Made by a program: the position numbers and the translations under genes. Shown one piece after another: positions 10,277-24,643 of a stretch of 64,000 nucleotides of DNA. This stretch comes from Xanthomonas phaseoli pv. phaseoli (lineage in GTDB: Bacteria > Pseudomonadota > Gammaproteobacteria > Xanthomonadales > Xanthomonadaceae): positions 4,650,001 through 4,714,000 of the forward strand of contig CP094243.1 of the NCBI GenBank assembly GCA_022749655.1, read 5' to 3'. The notes below the pieces were generated by a model. That model did not search any database, was not told the origin of the DNA, and worked only from the letters and a program-made list of their open reading frames with translations. Each line of letters opens with the position of its first letter. Within the stretch, counting starts at the first letter, position 1.

Positions 10277-10701
10277 TGCCCCGTGCCGACTTCTACCTGA
10301 TCGCCAAGCCGCGCTTCCTCAACGAACCGCTGCGGCTGGTCTGCGAGCTGGCGCGCAAGGCCAACGACGCCAACCTGGCCACCTTGATCCTGGCCCGCGA
10401 TGCGGAGCAGGCCGAGGCGCTGGACGACCTGCTGTGGGCGTTCGACGACGAGGCCTACATCCCGCACCAGATTGCCGGCACCGATGAAGAAGACGAACTG
10501 ACACCGGTGCTGATCGCCTCGCCGGAGTTCGATGCCCCCTCGCGCCCGCTGGTGATCAACCTGCGCGACGACCCCTACCTGGGCGCCTGCGACCGCGTAC
10601 TGGAAGTGGTGCCGGCCGACCCCGCTGCCCGCGAACCGCTGCGCGAACGCTGGAAGCAGTACAAGGCCCTGGGCCTGGAACTGACCAAGTACGACATGTG
10701 A
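10276..10701 (+). CDS. holC: DNA polymerase III chi subunit
   Basis: Chi links the clamp loader (through psi) to single-stranded DNA binding protein at the replication fork. The 141-residue protein begins MPRADFYLIAKPRF and shows the chi pattern LARKANDANLATLILARD, LLWAFDDEAYIPH and RPLVINLRDD. The order pepA-holC-valS is a classic gammaproteobacterial arrangement, kept here with one extra membrane gene. The start overlaps the previous stop. Confidence 0.93.
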   Translation: MPRADFYLIAKPRFLNEPLRLVCELARKANDANLATLILARDAEQAEALDDLLWAFDDEAYIPHQIAGTDEEDELTPVLIASPEFDAPSRPLVINLRDDPYLGACDRVLEVVPADPAAREPLRERWKQYKALGLELTKYDM

Positions 10702-10708
10702 GTGCGGC

Positions 10709-10900
10709 GGGGATTGGGGAGTTGGGATTGGGGATTCGTCAGAGCAGATTTCTGCGCGTCCCGAGGCTGCATCCAACGACCAATCCAAGACGGCCGATGT
10801 TCGCTCCACAGCACCAACAGTAAAGTTAATCAATGGGTTGCCAGTGATTCTCGCCGGCCCCATGACGCAACCAATCCCGACTCCCGAATTCCGAATCCCA
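10709..10900. repeat. GGGATT-type inverted element between holC and valS
   Basis: Words of the form GGGATTGGGG (10709-10737) face CCAATCCCGACTCCCGAATT (10871 onward) across about 130 bases. The arms match those of the element inside purL. Such elements are scattered between Xanthomonas genes; their function is not known to me. Confidence 0.7.
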
Positions 10901-10908
10901 GCCCCACT

Positions 10909-13746
<2,838 letters not shown>

Positions 13747-13924
13747 GCCAGGCGGTCAGTCGAGCGCGCGCTGCAGTCATGCGGGCGCGCTCAGTGCCTG
13801 GCATCTCATCCGACTGGCCTGACGTCGCGCGTTGCGAGGGCGTGGCGATCTTCAAGCCTGCTGTGTCGATTGCGCGGTGCCCGCACCGCTCGCCGGACAC
13901 CCCGTGACTCCATCCCTGGGGGCT

Positions 13925-13950
13925 CGTTGGCGGCATCCATGCCGCCAACG
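13925..13950. repeat. Perfect 12-base-arm palindrome, copy 1
   Basis: CGTTGGCGGCAT and ATGCCGCCAACG flank a CC centre. Arms pair perfectly. A near copy lies about 200 bases further on. Confidence 0.7.
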
Positions 13951-14139
13951 GTCCGCAATCGGTGACGACACCGCACTGGAAAGTCAGTCGGTGGCTTTCC
14001 AAAAGGCTCTACCGGGGCTCGCCCTGATTGGGAAGCTGATACGCCACGCAGCCATTCCAACAATACCCGTCGTGCCCTGTTTGCAAACCTGCAAACCGAC
14101 CATCTCGACGGGTCCTTGCCCGCTCACCGTCGCGGGACC

Positions 14140-14163
14140 CTTGACGGCATGGATGCCGCCAAG
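14140..14163. repeat. Palindrome, copy 2
   Basis: CTTGACGGCAT and ATGCCGCCAAG flank a GG centre, with one mismatch between arms. It resembles the copy at 13925-13950. Confidence 0.6.
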
Positions 14164-14291
14164 GAGCTTACAAGGACGTACTTGCAGCGTGTCCTGCGAT
14201 GGCGGGCGGGCAAGGGCCCTGCAGTGAGGCAAGAGCCCCAACGCCTTGCAACCGACTCACGCGCCCACCAACCAGATCAAGTGCGGTTGAA

Positions 14292-17170
14292 CTAGAACTT
14301 CAAATCCACACGCGCATACCAGAAGCGTCCGCCGGGGATGTCGTAGGTGGATGCGTCGTAGCCATTGAGGGAGCACGACAAGCAGATCGGCGGATCCTTG
14401 TCGAACGCGTTGTTCACGCCGGCCGTGAGTTGCAGGCCCTTGAGCCAGTCGATGCGATAGCCCACCTGCGCATCGTGATAGGTGATTGCATCCAGGCGGT
14501 TGGTTCCCGCCGAGGGATCCGAACACACCGCAAACTCCACCGCATCACCGCACTGCTCGGTCAGTTTGGAAATGTGCCGCGCAGTCCACGAAGCCGTCCA
14601 GTTGCCCAGCGACCAATCCAGTACCGCGTTGCTGGTCCACTCCGGAATTGCGCTGTCCACCACCTCGATGCCCGGCCCTTGCGGCTGTCGCTGCCCCGCC
14701 GCACCCAGCGCCTCGTAGCGGCCCACCAAGGTGTTCTGCCACGAAAGTTTGAAGCGCCCGAATGCGGTTTGCGGCAAGGTCCAGAACAGATCCACGTCCC
14801 AACCGTCGGTCTTGATCGAGCCCAGGTTGGTCAAGCGGTTGTTGAAGGCGTTGATGCCGCCGGTGGACGCCCGCCCGATGCCGTTGCAGTACAACGCATC
14901 CAGCGTATCCACGCACAGATCCAGCTGCGTTTGCGCATTGATCGCCTGGATCGCACCATCCACATGATGGCCATAGAAGGTCACCTCCAGATCGAGGCGG
15001 TCGGACCAGCTGGCATCGCTCGCAAATCCCGGGCTGAAGACGAAACCCGCACTGAAACTGCGCGAACGCTCCGGATCCAGCTGCTCGTTACCGCCGGTGG
15101 TGACCGAGATCTGCTGGTTGGCCTGCTGGTAGCCGGCAGGCACGCCGAGCGCGGCGCAATTGGCCGCACTGCCGCGCGGCGCAGTGCCGCCCAGACCGAT
15201 CGAGCATGGGTCCGACAACTGCAGGTCCGCACGCGCCGCCGAACCGAACAACTCGCCGATGGTGGGCGCGCGGAAGCCTTCCGCATAGCTGGTGCGCAAC
15301 ACGAACTCATCGGTGACCTGCCAGCGCAGCCCGTACTTCGGCGTGAACTCGCCACCGAATGTCGAATAGTCCGAATAACGCCCGGCGATATTCAGATCGA
15401 GTTTGTCGCCCAATGCCGAGTTGGCGAAGATCGGAATATTGAGTTCGAGATAAGCCTCGTTGACGTCGTAGCTGCCCGAGGTCGGCAACGACGGCACGCC
15501 GTTGTAACGCCCGGCCACGGTGAGCGGATCGGGCTGATAGGCGCCTTCGTACTTGCGGTATTCGTAACCCCGGCGAACGACACCGCACCGCCGGGCAACT
15601 GGAACAACTCGCTGCTGAGGTTGGCGGTGAACAGGCTCAATTCGTTCTGGCTGCGGTCGCGCACCACCGGCTGGATCCAGCGCAACATCTCCGGCGTGAT
15701 GCTGCCTGCACCGCTGAAGATATCCAGCGGCACGCAGCCGGCCACGGCCGCGCAGGCAGCCGGGTCGCCCAACGCCAGGTTGATGTTGTAGAGGTTGTAG
15801 CTGCCGTAGTTGGTCTGCTCGGCCTTGTTCTTGCTGTACATGCCGTTGACGTCCCAGAACCAGGTCCGCCCTGCGCCTTCGAACGTGCCGACCAGGCCGG
15901 TGCCGAAATATTGGGTATCGACCTGTTGCTCGTAGCGCCGCGGCCCGCCTTCCACCGGCCTGCGACCGATCTGGATCAGATTGGTGGCCGAATCCAGATC
16001 GAATCCGAACGGGTTGAACGGATTGAGCGCGGAGATCACGATGTTGTCGGCCAGCGGGTTGCCGGTACCGGCATCGGGCCCGAGGAAGATGGGCTCCGGT
16101 GCGGCCTGGTTGGTCGATTCGCGCCGGTTGCCCAACGCCTTGACGTACCACTGCACGTCGTCGTTGAAGTAATAGCGGAACTGCGCAAACACGCCCTTGC
16201 GCTCGGACGGCGTCAGCAACAGGTTCTGCTCGGCAAAGTTGTAGCGGTCTGCGGTGCCGAAGCAGTGATAGTCGTCGCTGCGCGTGCAACCGCCGCTGCC
16301 ATCGTATTGCGGTGTACCGACGCCGGCATTGGGCGTGAGGTTCTGGCGTACGCCGGTGTTGGGATCGACGAACTGGAAGCGGCCATCCGGCGTAGCCGAG
16401 CTGGCGAAGGTCAGCCCGGTGCCAGGAATCGGGAAGCGTGCCTGCGCACGATCACGCGCATAGATCGGATCCTGCTTGACGTAGCTGGCGCCCAAGAACA
16501 GGCTGAAATTCTCTCCGCTGGTGCCCCAGGCCAGGTCCATGCCCTGGTTGGCGCCATCGCCCTTGCCGTACTGCCCGTAGTTGAGCGTGACCTGCGCACC
16601 GTCGAACGTGCGACGGGTGATGATGTTGACCACACCGGCAATCGCATCCGAGCCATACAGCGACGAGGCGCCGTCTTCGAGCACTTCGATGCGCTCGACG
16701 ATCGCCAGCGGAATGGTGTTGAGATCGGTCGACGAGCCCACGCCGGACGCAGAGGATTCGTTGACCCAGCGAATGCCATCCACCAGCACCAGCACACGCT
16801 TGGAACCGAGATGGCGCAGATCCACCTGCGCCGAGCCGGCACCCACGCCGCTGCCATCGGGCGGAAAGCCGAAGTTGTCGGAGGAATTGAACTTGGCATT
16901 GAGCGCCGAACCGGACGCGGTGAGTTCCTGCAGGACCTCGCCGATGGAGGTCAGGCCGGTGCGTTCGATATCGGCGCGATTGAGCGTCTGGATCGGCACC
17001 TGGCCCTGCAATTCGGCGGTTTTGATACGCGTGCCGGTGACCTGCACGCTGTCGAGCGTACGCGTGCTCGGTGCAGCTTCGGGCTGTTGCGCCCAGGCGA
17101 GTGTGGGAATCAGACACAACGACAACTGCACGGCCAGGCATGACCGACGGGGGCCAATCAGAGGCTTCAT
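14292..17170 (-). CDS. TonB-dependent receptor (frame break near 15570)
   Basis: Outer-membrane receptor driven by TonB-ExbBD. It starts [10 protein letters not shown] with a signal peptide ending AWAQ, and GAGAGAAAGG just upstream as ribosome binding site. The plug has the sequence [12 protein letters not shown], then [14 protein letters not shown] and [20 protein letters not shown]. The barrel runs to a C-terminal aromatic end ([10 protein letters not shown]) at 14292. After [10 protein letters not shown] the frame breaks and continues as [14 protein letters not shown] in another; one missing G in the run at 15568-15571 explains it. The form resembles Xanthomonas and Caulobacter receptors with no assigned ligand. 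It is divergent from slt. Confidence 0.9.
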
Positions 17171-17429
17171 CCTTTCTCTCTCCAGAAGGATTCTTGAGTG
17201 TCCGCACGCCCCCGTGCCCTGCGGTCCTTCCCAATTCTTAAACGAAACATTAACGCGCCGCAACTGGCGGTGCAGCAGCGAACGGCGCAGCAGCGGTGGT
17301 GACGCGGTGTTATCTGCACATACCTGCGTGCTCTACCCATCACGCGTGCCAACGAAGGTGGCCTTCCCATCACGCGCGAGCGACGTGCATTCACTCAGCT
17401 GCTCAGGCGTGCTTGGGTATCATCGCGCC

Positions 17430-19403
17430 ATGACTTATGCCCCCGCCTTGCCACTATTTTCATCGGTCTGCTGTGCCTTGGCAGCACCGCATTGCACGCG
17501 CAAACCCTCGACCCACAACTGACTGCCATGCGCGATGCCATCGCGGCCGCAGAGCGCGGCCAGACCGATGCCGGCCAGCTCGCTGCGTTGAGCCGCCATC
17601 CGCTGTATGGATGGCTGGAATTTGCCACGCTCAAGCGCACGATCGACACCGTCTCCAATGCCCAGGCGCAAGCATTCTTGCAGCGTTACGCCGGCCAGCC
17701 CGTGGCTGAAAGCTTCCGCAGCACCTGGTTGCCGGCGTTGGCACGTCGGCAAGACTGGAACGCGCTGCTGGCCAACTGGAAGCCCACCGACAACGTCGGC
17801 CTGCGCTGCGCACAACTGACCGCGCGCCAGGCCACCGGCAAGGCCGATGCACAGTGGAGCCGCGATGCGCTGACGCTGTGGCGCAACGGTAAGGCGCTGC
17901 CCGACGCCTGCGATGCAGTGGTTGCCGGGCTGGAATCGCGCGGCGAACTCACGCCGACGCTGCGCTGGGAACGCGTGGAAGCCGCTGCCGATGCACAACT
18001 GCCTGCGGTGATGCGCACTGCCGCGCGTGGCCTGCCGGCGGCCGATCTGACGCTGGCCATCGATTACGCTGCCTTTCTCGACAAGGCCCACCCGCGCGCC
18101 CTAGGGTGGCCAAAGACCGAGCGCAGCCGCCGCATCGCCGTCGACGGACTAGCCAAGCTGGCCAAGAGCGATCCCGACGCCGCCGAACAGCAGCTACCGC
18201 AACTTGCCAGTGCGCTCGGCTTCAGCGAAGCGCAGCGTGGGCAGGTGCTGTACCAGATCGCGTTGTGGACCGTCGCCTCGTATCTGCCGGATTCGGCGCG
18301 GCGGCTGAATGCCGTACCGGAAGCGTCCTACGACGAGCGCCTGCACGAATGGCGTGCACGCGAGGCGATGTCGCGCGGCGACTGGTCGGCGGCGTTGGCC
18401 GCAATTCGCAAGATGCCGGCGAGCCAACGCAGCGACTCACGGTGGCAGTACTTCGAAGCCCGCCTGGCCGAAAAGACCGGCGCCGCTGCAGCCGCCCAGC
18501 CGCTGTATCGCGCCGCCGCGCAATCGCCGACCTTCCACGGATTCCTGGCCGCCGACCGCCTGCAAGCAGCCTTACCGGCTGTGCCCCTGGGAGCCCAACG
18601 ACAGCGCGCAGGCCAAGGCCGCTGTTGCGCGCGACCCGGCCTTGGTCCGCGCGATTGCCCTATTTCAGATCGACCGCCCCGGTTGGGCCGTGGCCGAATG
18701 GAACGATGCCGCCACCCGCTTCGACGACACCCAGCGTCGTCTGGCAGTGGAAGTTGCCAGCGACAACGGCTGGTTCGACCGTGCGGTATTCGCGCTCGGC
18801 AAGCAGCCGGACGAACAACGCCTCTACTCGTTGCGTTTCCCGCTGCACCACGACGACAGCATTCGCCGCGAGGCCGCCAAGAATGCGATCGACCCCGCCT
18901 GGGTAGCTGCGGAAATTCGTGCCGAAAGCATCTTCAATCCGCGCGCGCGCTCGCCGGCCAACGCGATGGGCCTGATGCAGGTGTTGCCTGGCACTGGCGC
19001 GGCCGTCGCCAAGGGGATCGCTCTGCCCGGCTATGCAGGCGCCAGCAGCCTCTATGAGCCGGCCACCAACATCGCCATCGGCACGGCGTACCTGCGCCAG
19101 CTGCTCAACACCTACGGGCTGCCCTATCTCACCATTGCCGCCTATAACGCAGGCCCTGGCCCCACCGGCCGCTGGCAGTCGCAGCGGCCGAATTTCGAGC
19201 CGGATTTCTGGATCGAAACCATCAGCTACAAGGAAACCCGCGACTATGTCGCACGCGTGTTGGCCTTCAGCGTGATCTACGACTGGCGCCTCAACGGCGA
19301 CATGCTGCCGCTGAGCGACCGGCTCATGGGCAAGCTGGTGGACAAGCGTTTGAAGCCGGTCTGCACCCCGGGCCAGGCAGCCAATAACGCCGCGCAGGAT
19401 TGA
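17430..19403 (+). CDS. slt: Soluble lytic murein transglycosylase (two frame breaks)
   Basis: Periplasmic enzyme that cleaves the MurNAc-GlcNAc bond of peptidoglycan, leaving 1,6-anhydroMurNAc. The start at 17430 gives [10 protein letters not shown]; the rest of the signal peptide ([14 protein letters not shown]) is in another frame because the T run at 17457-17460 is one short. A long alpha-superhelical region follows. A second break near 18566 (one extra G) shifts the frame before [13 protein letters not shown]. The C-terminal catalytic domain has [15 protein letters not shown] with the catalytic Glu, [10 protein letters not shown] and [10 protein letters not shown]. The protein ends at 19403. 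All domains are present once the breaks are corrected. Confidence 0.9.
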
Positions 19404-19739
19404 GCGATGCCAGGCGACCTGCAAGGTTGCAGGGCCTTGGCGAGTGCGCGGCGCCGTCATTGCGTACAGAACCTGACGCAGCACGGATGCCGCGCAGGTA
19501 CCGGCAGGGATGTATCTGCAGCATGCCCCGCAGTGGTGGGCAAACAAGGACGCTGAGACAGCCCGTCGACCGGCAGCTCTATGACCCTGTGGCGAACGAG
19601 CCGCAGCGTGCATCCAACCCAAAAAACAGCTGGATCTCAGACCAGCATGGTCTGGGACGTCTTAAAGCCTGCCCTAACGCAACCTTGCTATAGCTGCGGA
19701 GTATTTCGACCAGCGCAGCGCATCGGGCATCATGCGCCG
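19404..19739. other. Intergenic region between slt and cca
   Basis: About 336 bases. I see no gene, hairpin or repeat that I can defend; it should contain the cca promoter. Confidence 0.5.
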
Positions 19740-20976
19740 ATGAAGATCTATCTTGTTGGCGGCGCAGTCCGCGATGCATTGCTTGACCAGCCGGCTGGCG
19801 ACCGCGACTGGGTGGTGGTCGGTGCCGATCAGGCGCAGATGGAAGCGCAGGGGTTCAAGCCGGTCGGCAAGGATTTCCCGGTGTTCCTGCACCCGCGCAG
19901 TGGCGAGGAATACGCATTGGCGCGCACCGAGCGCAAGTCCGGCCGCGGATATCGCGGCTTCGTGGTGGACGCCGACCCATCGGTGACACTGGAAGAAGAC
20001 CTGCTACGCCGCGACTTCACCATCAACGCGATCGCGCGCGATGAGGAAACGGGTGAATTGTTCGATCCGTACAACGGTGCGCGTGATCTGCAGGCGCGCG
20101 TCTTGCGGCATGTCGGTCCGGCGTTCATCGAAGATCCTGTGCGCGTATTGCGTGCCGCGCGCTTCATGGCGCGGCTGGCACCGCTGGGCTTCACTGTCGC
20201 TGCTGAAACTGCGGCATTGATGCGGGACATGGCCGCCAGCGGCGAACTCGATAGCCTGGTGCCGGAGCGCGTGTGGCAGGAGCTGCGGCGCGCCTTGGGC
20301 TGCGCGCAGCCCTCGGCGTTCCTGCGCACGCTGCACGACACCGATGCGCTGCGGGTCATCCTGCCGGAAGTCGATGCGCTGTACGGCGTGCCGCAGCGCG
20401 CCGAATTCCATCCGGAGGTCGACACCGGCATTCACCAGGAAATGGTCAGCGACATGGCCGCGCGTCTCGCGCCCGGCGACGCGCTGGTGGGCTTTGCCGC
20501 TCTGACCCACGATCTGGGCAAGGCACTCACACCACCCGAGGAATGGCCGCGCCACGTCATGCACGAACAACGCGGCGTGGCGCCATTGCAAGCGCTGTGC
20601 GAACGCCTCAAGGTGCCGCAGGAGTATCGCCAGCTCGCCGTCACCGCCTGCCGCGAGCACTTGAACGTGCATCGCCTGGCCGAGCTGCGCGACCGCACCC
20701 TGCACGAGCTGCTGGTGCGCTGCGATGCGTTTCGCCGGCCGGAACGTATCGCGCAGCTGGCACTGGTCTGCGAAGCCGACAAGCGTGGCCGTCTGGGTAG
20801 CGAAGAGGCCGCGTACCCACAAGGCGAAGAACTCAAGCGACTGCACGCCGCGGCCCTGGCAATCAACGCGCGCGACCGACCTGGCAGCCGAGGGCCTGCA
20901 AGGCCCACAGATCGGTGAAGCATTGGCAAAGGCGCGCATTGCGGCGATTGCGGCGGCACGAAAAATCGGTGCATGA
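19740..20976 (+). CDS. cca: tRNA nucleotidyltransferase (CCA-adding enzyme), with a 4-base duplication
   Basis: Adds or repairs the 3' CCA of tRNA. It starts [15 protein letters not shown] with the GGxVRD motif, then GDRDWVVVG carrying the catalytic acidic pair. [15 protein letters not shown] is motif B of class II enzymes and [19 protein letters not shown] follows. The HD phosphohydrolase domain has [10 protein letters not shown]. The end is LAINARD, after which GACC is repeated (20874-20881). Removing one copy gives [20 protein letters not shown] to a stop at 20976; as written, the frame closes earlier with an altered tail. Only the last 30 or so residues are affected, so the enzyme could work either way. 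Confidence 0.93.
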
Positions 20977-21115
20977 CTGCGTGTCGCGCACCTGTTTTCA
21001 CGTGCAACGCGATGTAGGGGCGCAAGCAAGGACGGAATTGCAGCAACCCGGTGCACCGAAAGCCTGCCCATCCGACGTCAGTAATTCACCGGAAATCCGA
21101 TTTCCGCGGTTAGAT

Positions 21116-21142
21116 AAAGGCGGCTGCCCACGAGCAGCCGCC
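21116..21142 (-). terminator. Rho-independent terminator after the GlcNAc-locus receptor
   Basis: Minus-strand stem GGCGGCTGC / GCAGCCGCC with a 6-base loop followed by TTTAT. It lies 12 bases beyond the stop at 21154. Confidence 0.8.
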
Positions 21143-21153
21143 GCGGCCGGGCA

Positions 21154-23824
21154 TCACAGCTTGAAGTTCAGGCTCAACATGAAAGAGCGACCGTTCTTGT
21201 AGATGTAGTACGGCTGGTTCTTGTTGGCGATGTAGCTGAAGTAGGTTTCATCCAGCAGGTTGGTGGCCTCCAGCGCCACGCGCAGCCGCTCGGTGGCCTG
21301 GTAGCCGAATGATGCATCTACCTGCGTAAACGCGTCGGTCATCTGCTGCCCGTTGAGCCGGCCAATCTGGGTGAAATATTCCGAGCGCCACCCCAGATTC
21401 ACCCGTGCGCTCCACTTGCCCTGCTCGTAGTACGGGCTGATGTTGTAGGCGTTGCGGGAGTTGTAAGGCAGGCTGTAGTCGCCGTCGGTGTTGGAATCGG
21501 AATAGGTGTAGTTGGCCACCACGCCGAAGCCATTGCCGAAATTGTGCTGCAGATTGAGCGCCACACCGCGCACCTTGGCATCGCCGGCATTGGTCGGCAC
21601 CGATGTCTGGTAGGTACTCGATCCACCGGTGGCGTTATTGAAAAACACACGGTCCTGCACGGTGGTCAGGATGTAGTTGGAGATATCGCGCGAGAAGAAT
21701 TCGCCACTGAGCAAGCTGCTGTCGGAGAAATACCACTCCAGCGAGGCGCCCAGGTTGGTCGACTCGTATGGGCTCAGTCCCGGATTGCCGGTCGACGCCG
21801 TCAGCGTGGTGTCGTCGGTGGCCACGTATGGCGTCATGTTGGTGTAGCGCGGCCGCGCGATGACCTTGAGGCGGCAAACCGCAGCATCAGGTCGTCGCGC
21901 AGGTCGTAGGCAATGTTGAACGAAGGCAGCCATTTGCCGTAGCTGCTGAGAAAGTTGACCGGCGTGTAGCCGCCGCCCGGTGCATAGCTGTAGCCATCTG
22001 TCGAATCACGCGAATGCACGTAACGCATGCCGATGTTGCCGCGGTACCGCGCGCCGGAAAAATTGCCTTGCAAAAACCATGCACGGTTCTGCTCTTGGAT
22101 GCTGTAGTTGCCGGCATAGCTGATCGGCAGCCCATCATCGCCTTCCAGTCCGCTGATATACCGGCTGATCGCACCACTGTTGATGGTCGACCAGCGTTGC
22201 ATGTCGGCGCTGGTCGACAGCCCGTCCAGATAGCCCGACGGCGTGATGCCCGGCGAGAATGCCGCCAGCGTGCTGCCATCGTTCGGGGTCCAGGTACGGC
22301 TATAGGACGATTGCCCGGTGGCGTGATTGGTGAGCTTGATGCCGGTGAGGATCTGCGTAAACGGCCCCCACTCCACCGCATGATCGAAATCCAGCTGCAG
22401 ATAGCGCTCCTTGTCGTACTGCGGGCTGTGACTGGCCGATGCGTTGTTGAGCTGCATCGCTGCCGCATTGGTGGGATCGGTGCTGTAGTCCATCGCGGTA
22501 CGGCGCCCATCGATGGCGTAGCTGTAGCCAGCCAGATTGCGGAACTGGATGCCGTAGATACGCTCGGCGCCGCCTTGCGAACTGGTGTAGCCCACCTGGC
22601 TGGAGGCATTCCAGCCATCGCCATGCCAGTCGGTGCGCAAGTGGATGCTGCCGGTGCTGACCTGGCTATTGCGCAGATAGCCGTCGAGATAGGTGTTGGA
22701 CTGATCGCCGAACGTACCCGAAGTGGCGATACCGTTTTCGAAGCCCAGGGCCTGCGCATCTCCCGGCGTCGAACCCCAATAGCCGTAGCGGCTCTGGTTG
22801 TAGTTGTCGAAGCTTTCCTTGACATACAAACCGGTCAGATTGAGCTCGAAATCGCTATCCGGCTTCCACTGCAGCGCGCTGCGCTGACACCGTCGCGCTT
22901 GCGCGTCTGCTGGAACAACGCCGTGTTGATCGAGGTCGGAAACACGCCGGTGTTGCTGCCGACCACACCTGGTGGAAACCCGGCGCCCTGCACATTGTCA
23001 TAGCCGAAAATTTCGACGCCGTCGCGGCGCAGGACACGCTGCGAATGCATCACCGAGGTAAGCACGCCCAGCGTTTCGTCCTGGTTCTTCCAGCTGTACA
23101 GCGCCGAGGCGTTCGGCTTGCCTTCGTCGGAACGATCGTTGTAGCCGTAACTGACGGTCCCGGTGAGCGTGTTGCGATCCAGATCGAGCGGTTTGCGCGT
23201 ATGCACGATCACGGTTCCACCGATGGAGCCCTCGTCGATGCGCGCTTCGGGCGTCTTATAGACCTCCATCAAGCCGACCACCTCCGGCGCCAGCGTGCTG
23301 TAGTTGAACGAGCGACTGTCCGGATCGTTGGGATCGCCGCCCCAACTGGTCGATGCGATGGTCTGGCCATTGAGCAGCACGCGATTGAGCGCCGGGTCGG
23401 TGCCCAGGATGCTGACTTTCTCACCCTCGCCGAACTGCCTGTCCACCGTGATACCGGACAACCGTGACAGCGATTCGGCAACATTGGTATCTGGAAACTT
23501 GCCGATGTCTTCGGCGCTGATCGCATCGACGATCGCGTCGGCGTTGCGCTTGACGTTGAGCGCCTTGCCCAGGCTGGCCTGGTAACCCACCACCTTGATT
23601 TCGTCCAGGGTGGAGACCGAGGGACTGGTTTGTGATGGTGTCTGTTGTTGCGCGGGTGCGGGCTGCTCCTGCGCAACTGCGGGAAGGCTTGCGACGCAGG
23701 CCAGGCTGGCGCCACCAATGAGCAGTCGCCCGACAGCAGCACTCAATGGTGAGCGGCGCAATAGGTTGTTGGACGCAGATAACGGAACACAAGGGGAGAA
23801 CACGAACATACGGGAAAACAGCAT
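21154..23824 (-). CDS. TonB-dependent receptor, carbohydrate type (two frame breaks)
   Basis: Outer-membrane receptor, probably for an oligosaccharide. It starts MLFSRMFVFSPCVPL with a signal peptide ending PAVAQ. The plug carries LDEIKVVGYQASLGKALNVK and DAISAEDIGKFPDTNVAESL, the pattern of sugar-transporting receptors in Xanthomonas and Caulobacter. The barrel ends with a terminal Leu preceded by aromatic residues (MLSLNFKL). The frame breaks near 22879, before LQWKPDSDFELN, and near 21866, before KVIARPRYTNMTPY; each fits one missing base. It lies downstream of nagA on the same strand but 819 bases away. The Xanthomonas GlcNAc regulon includes receptors named Nix, and this may be one; the sequence alone does not prove the ligand. 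Confidence 0.88.
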
Positions 23825-24643
23825 TGCGTGGACCTCATCACTGATGTCGGATGGCAACCGCGTGGTTGCACAACGGCGCGCGACGCGCGTGCCTAGCCCG
23901 TGATCCGTCCCCTGTGCCGGATACGAGCAGCCGCCCGCATTGCATGACGACATGCGGGTAAACGCCGGACCGCTGGAACAACGGCCGGTTGTCGTCTTCT
24001 CAGACGTGGAGCAGGTATGTCTTTGCTGAGAACGTTACCAGCGAAGGTGCCTTCCGTGGATGGCAGTGTCAACCCGCTGCTGCATACCTCTATTTTTATG
24101 CACTAAACACCGCCTTCCTGCAGATGTCGGGATGATGGCGTGATCGCTGTCTCACTGTCTTTGGCGTCGATGCAGACCACTGCGCCCTAGACGCTGCTCG
24201 CACAAGGCGGCGCACCCGAATGTTGCGGCGCAAAGTGTCTGCGCACGCGGCGTGTGTTGCCCATACAAGCATGGATGATGCGCATACAACCTGCGGAGGT
24301 TTAAGCGCTGCGCTGTCGTCCGATAGCCGATGGCCAGCTGCAGGCGTGCCGGGTCAGACAACAGCCTCTCCACCGCAGGACTGGTTTCATCGTTGCCTCA
24401 GGGCGTGCACGGCGCCAGCGTCCGGCATAGTTCCGGCGGCCTGCAACAACACCTGCACATCAGGTGCTGGCGGCAACGAGCGCGTTGGTCGGGTACGCAA
24501 GGCCCAACATGCGACATGCGCCGATTCAATGCAGGGCCCGCTGCACGCCCTGCATTTCAAAGATCAAACACAACCCACGCACCGCATCACGCAATGCGGT
24601 GCGCACGATGCATAGATCGGCAAAATCGTGTTGCCAGTGGCGC
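23825..24643. other. Intergenic region between nagA and the TonB receptor
   Basis: About 819 bases with no convincing gene. The part next to the receptor is AT-richer (CTATTTTTATGCAC, 24099-24112) and probably holds its promoter. The segment AGAACGTTACCA (24028-24039) around an AACGTT centre resembles a LacI-family operator only on one side, so I do not call it an operator. Confidence 0.5.

Larger units (their letters stand above)
13747..14291. other. Intergenic region with paired palindromes
   Basis: About 545 bases between convergent valS and the TonB receptor. No gene is supported. It carries two copies of a palindrome (13925-13950 and 14140-14163), both containing GGCAT and ATGCCGCC around a 2-base centre, which may act as bidirectional terminators or a repeated extragenic element. 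Confidence 0.6.

Noticed and set aside
14292..17170. Reading the broken TonB receptors as true pseudogenes
   Set aside because: Breaks are single-base changes in homopolymers and the two parts are fully conserved. Essential genes in the same window show the same pattern, which points to sequence error.
24028..24039. AACGTT-centred sequence upstream of the GlcNAc-locus receptor as a NagR operator
   Set aside because: Only one side matches a LacI-type half-site, so it is too weak to call.
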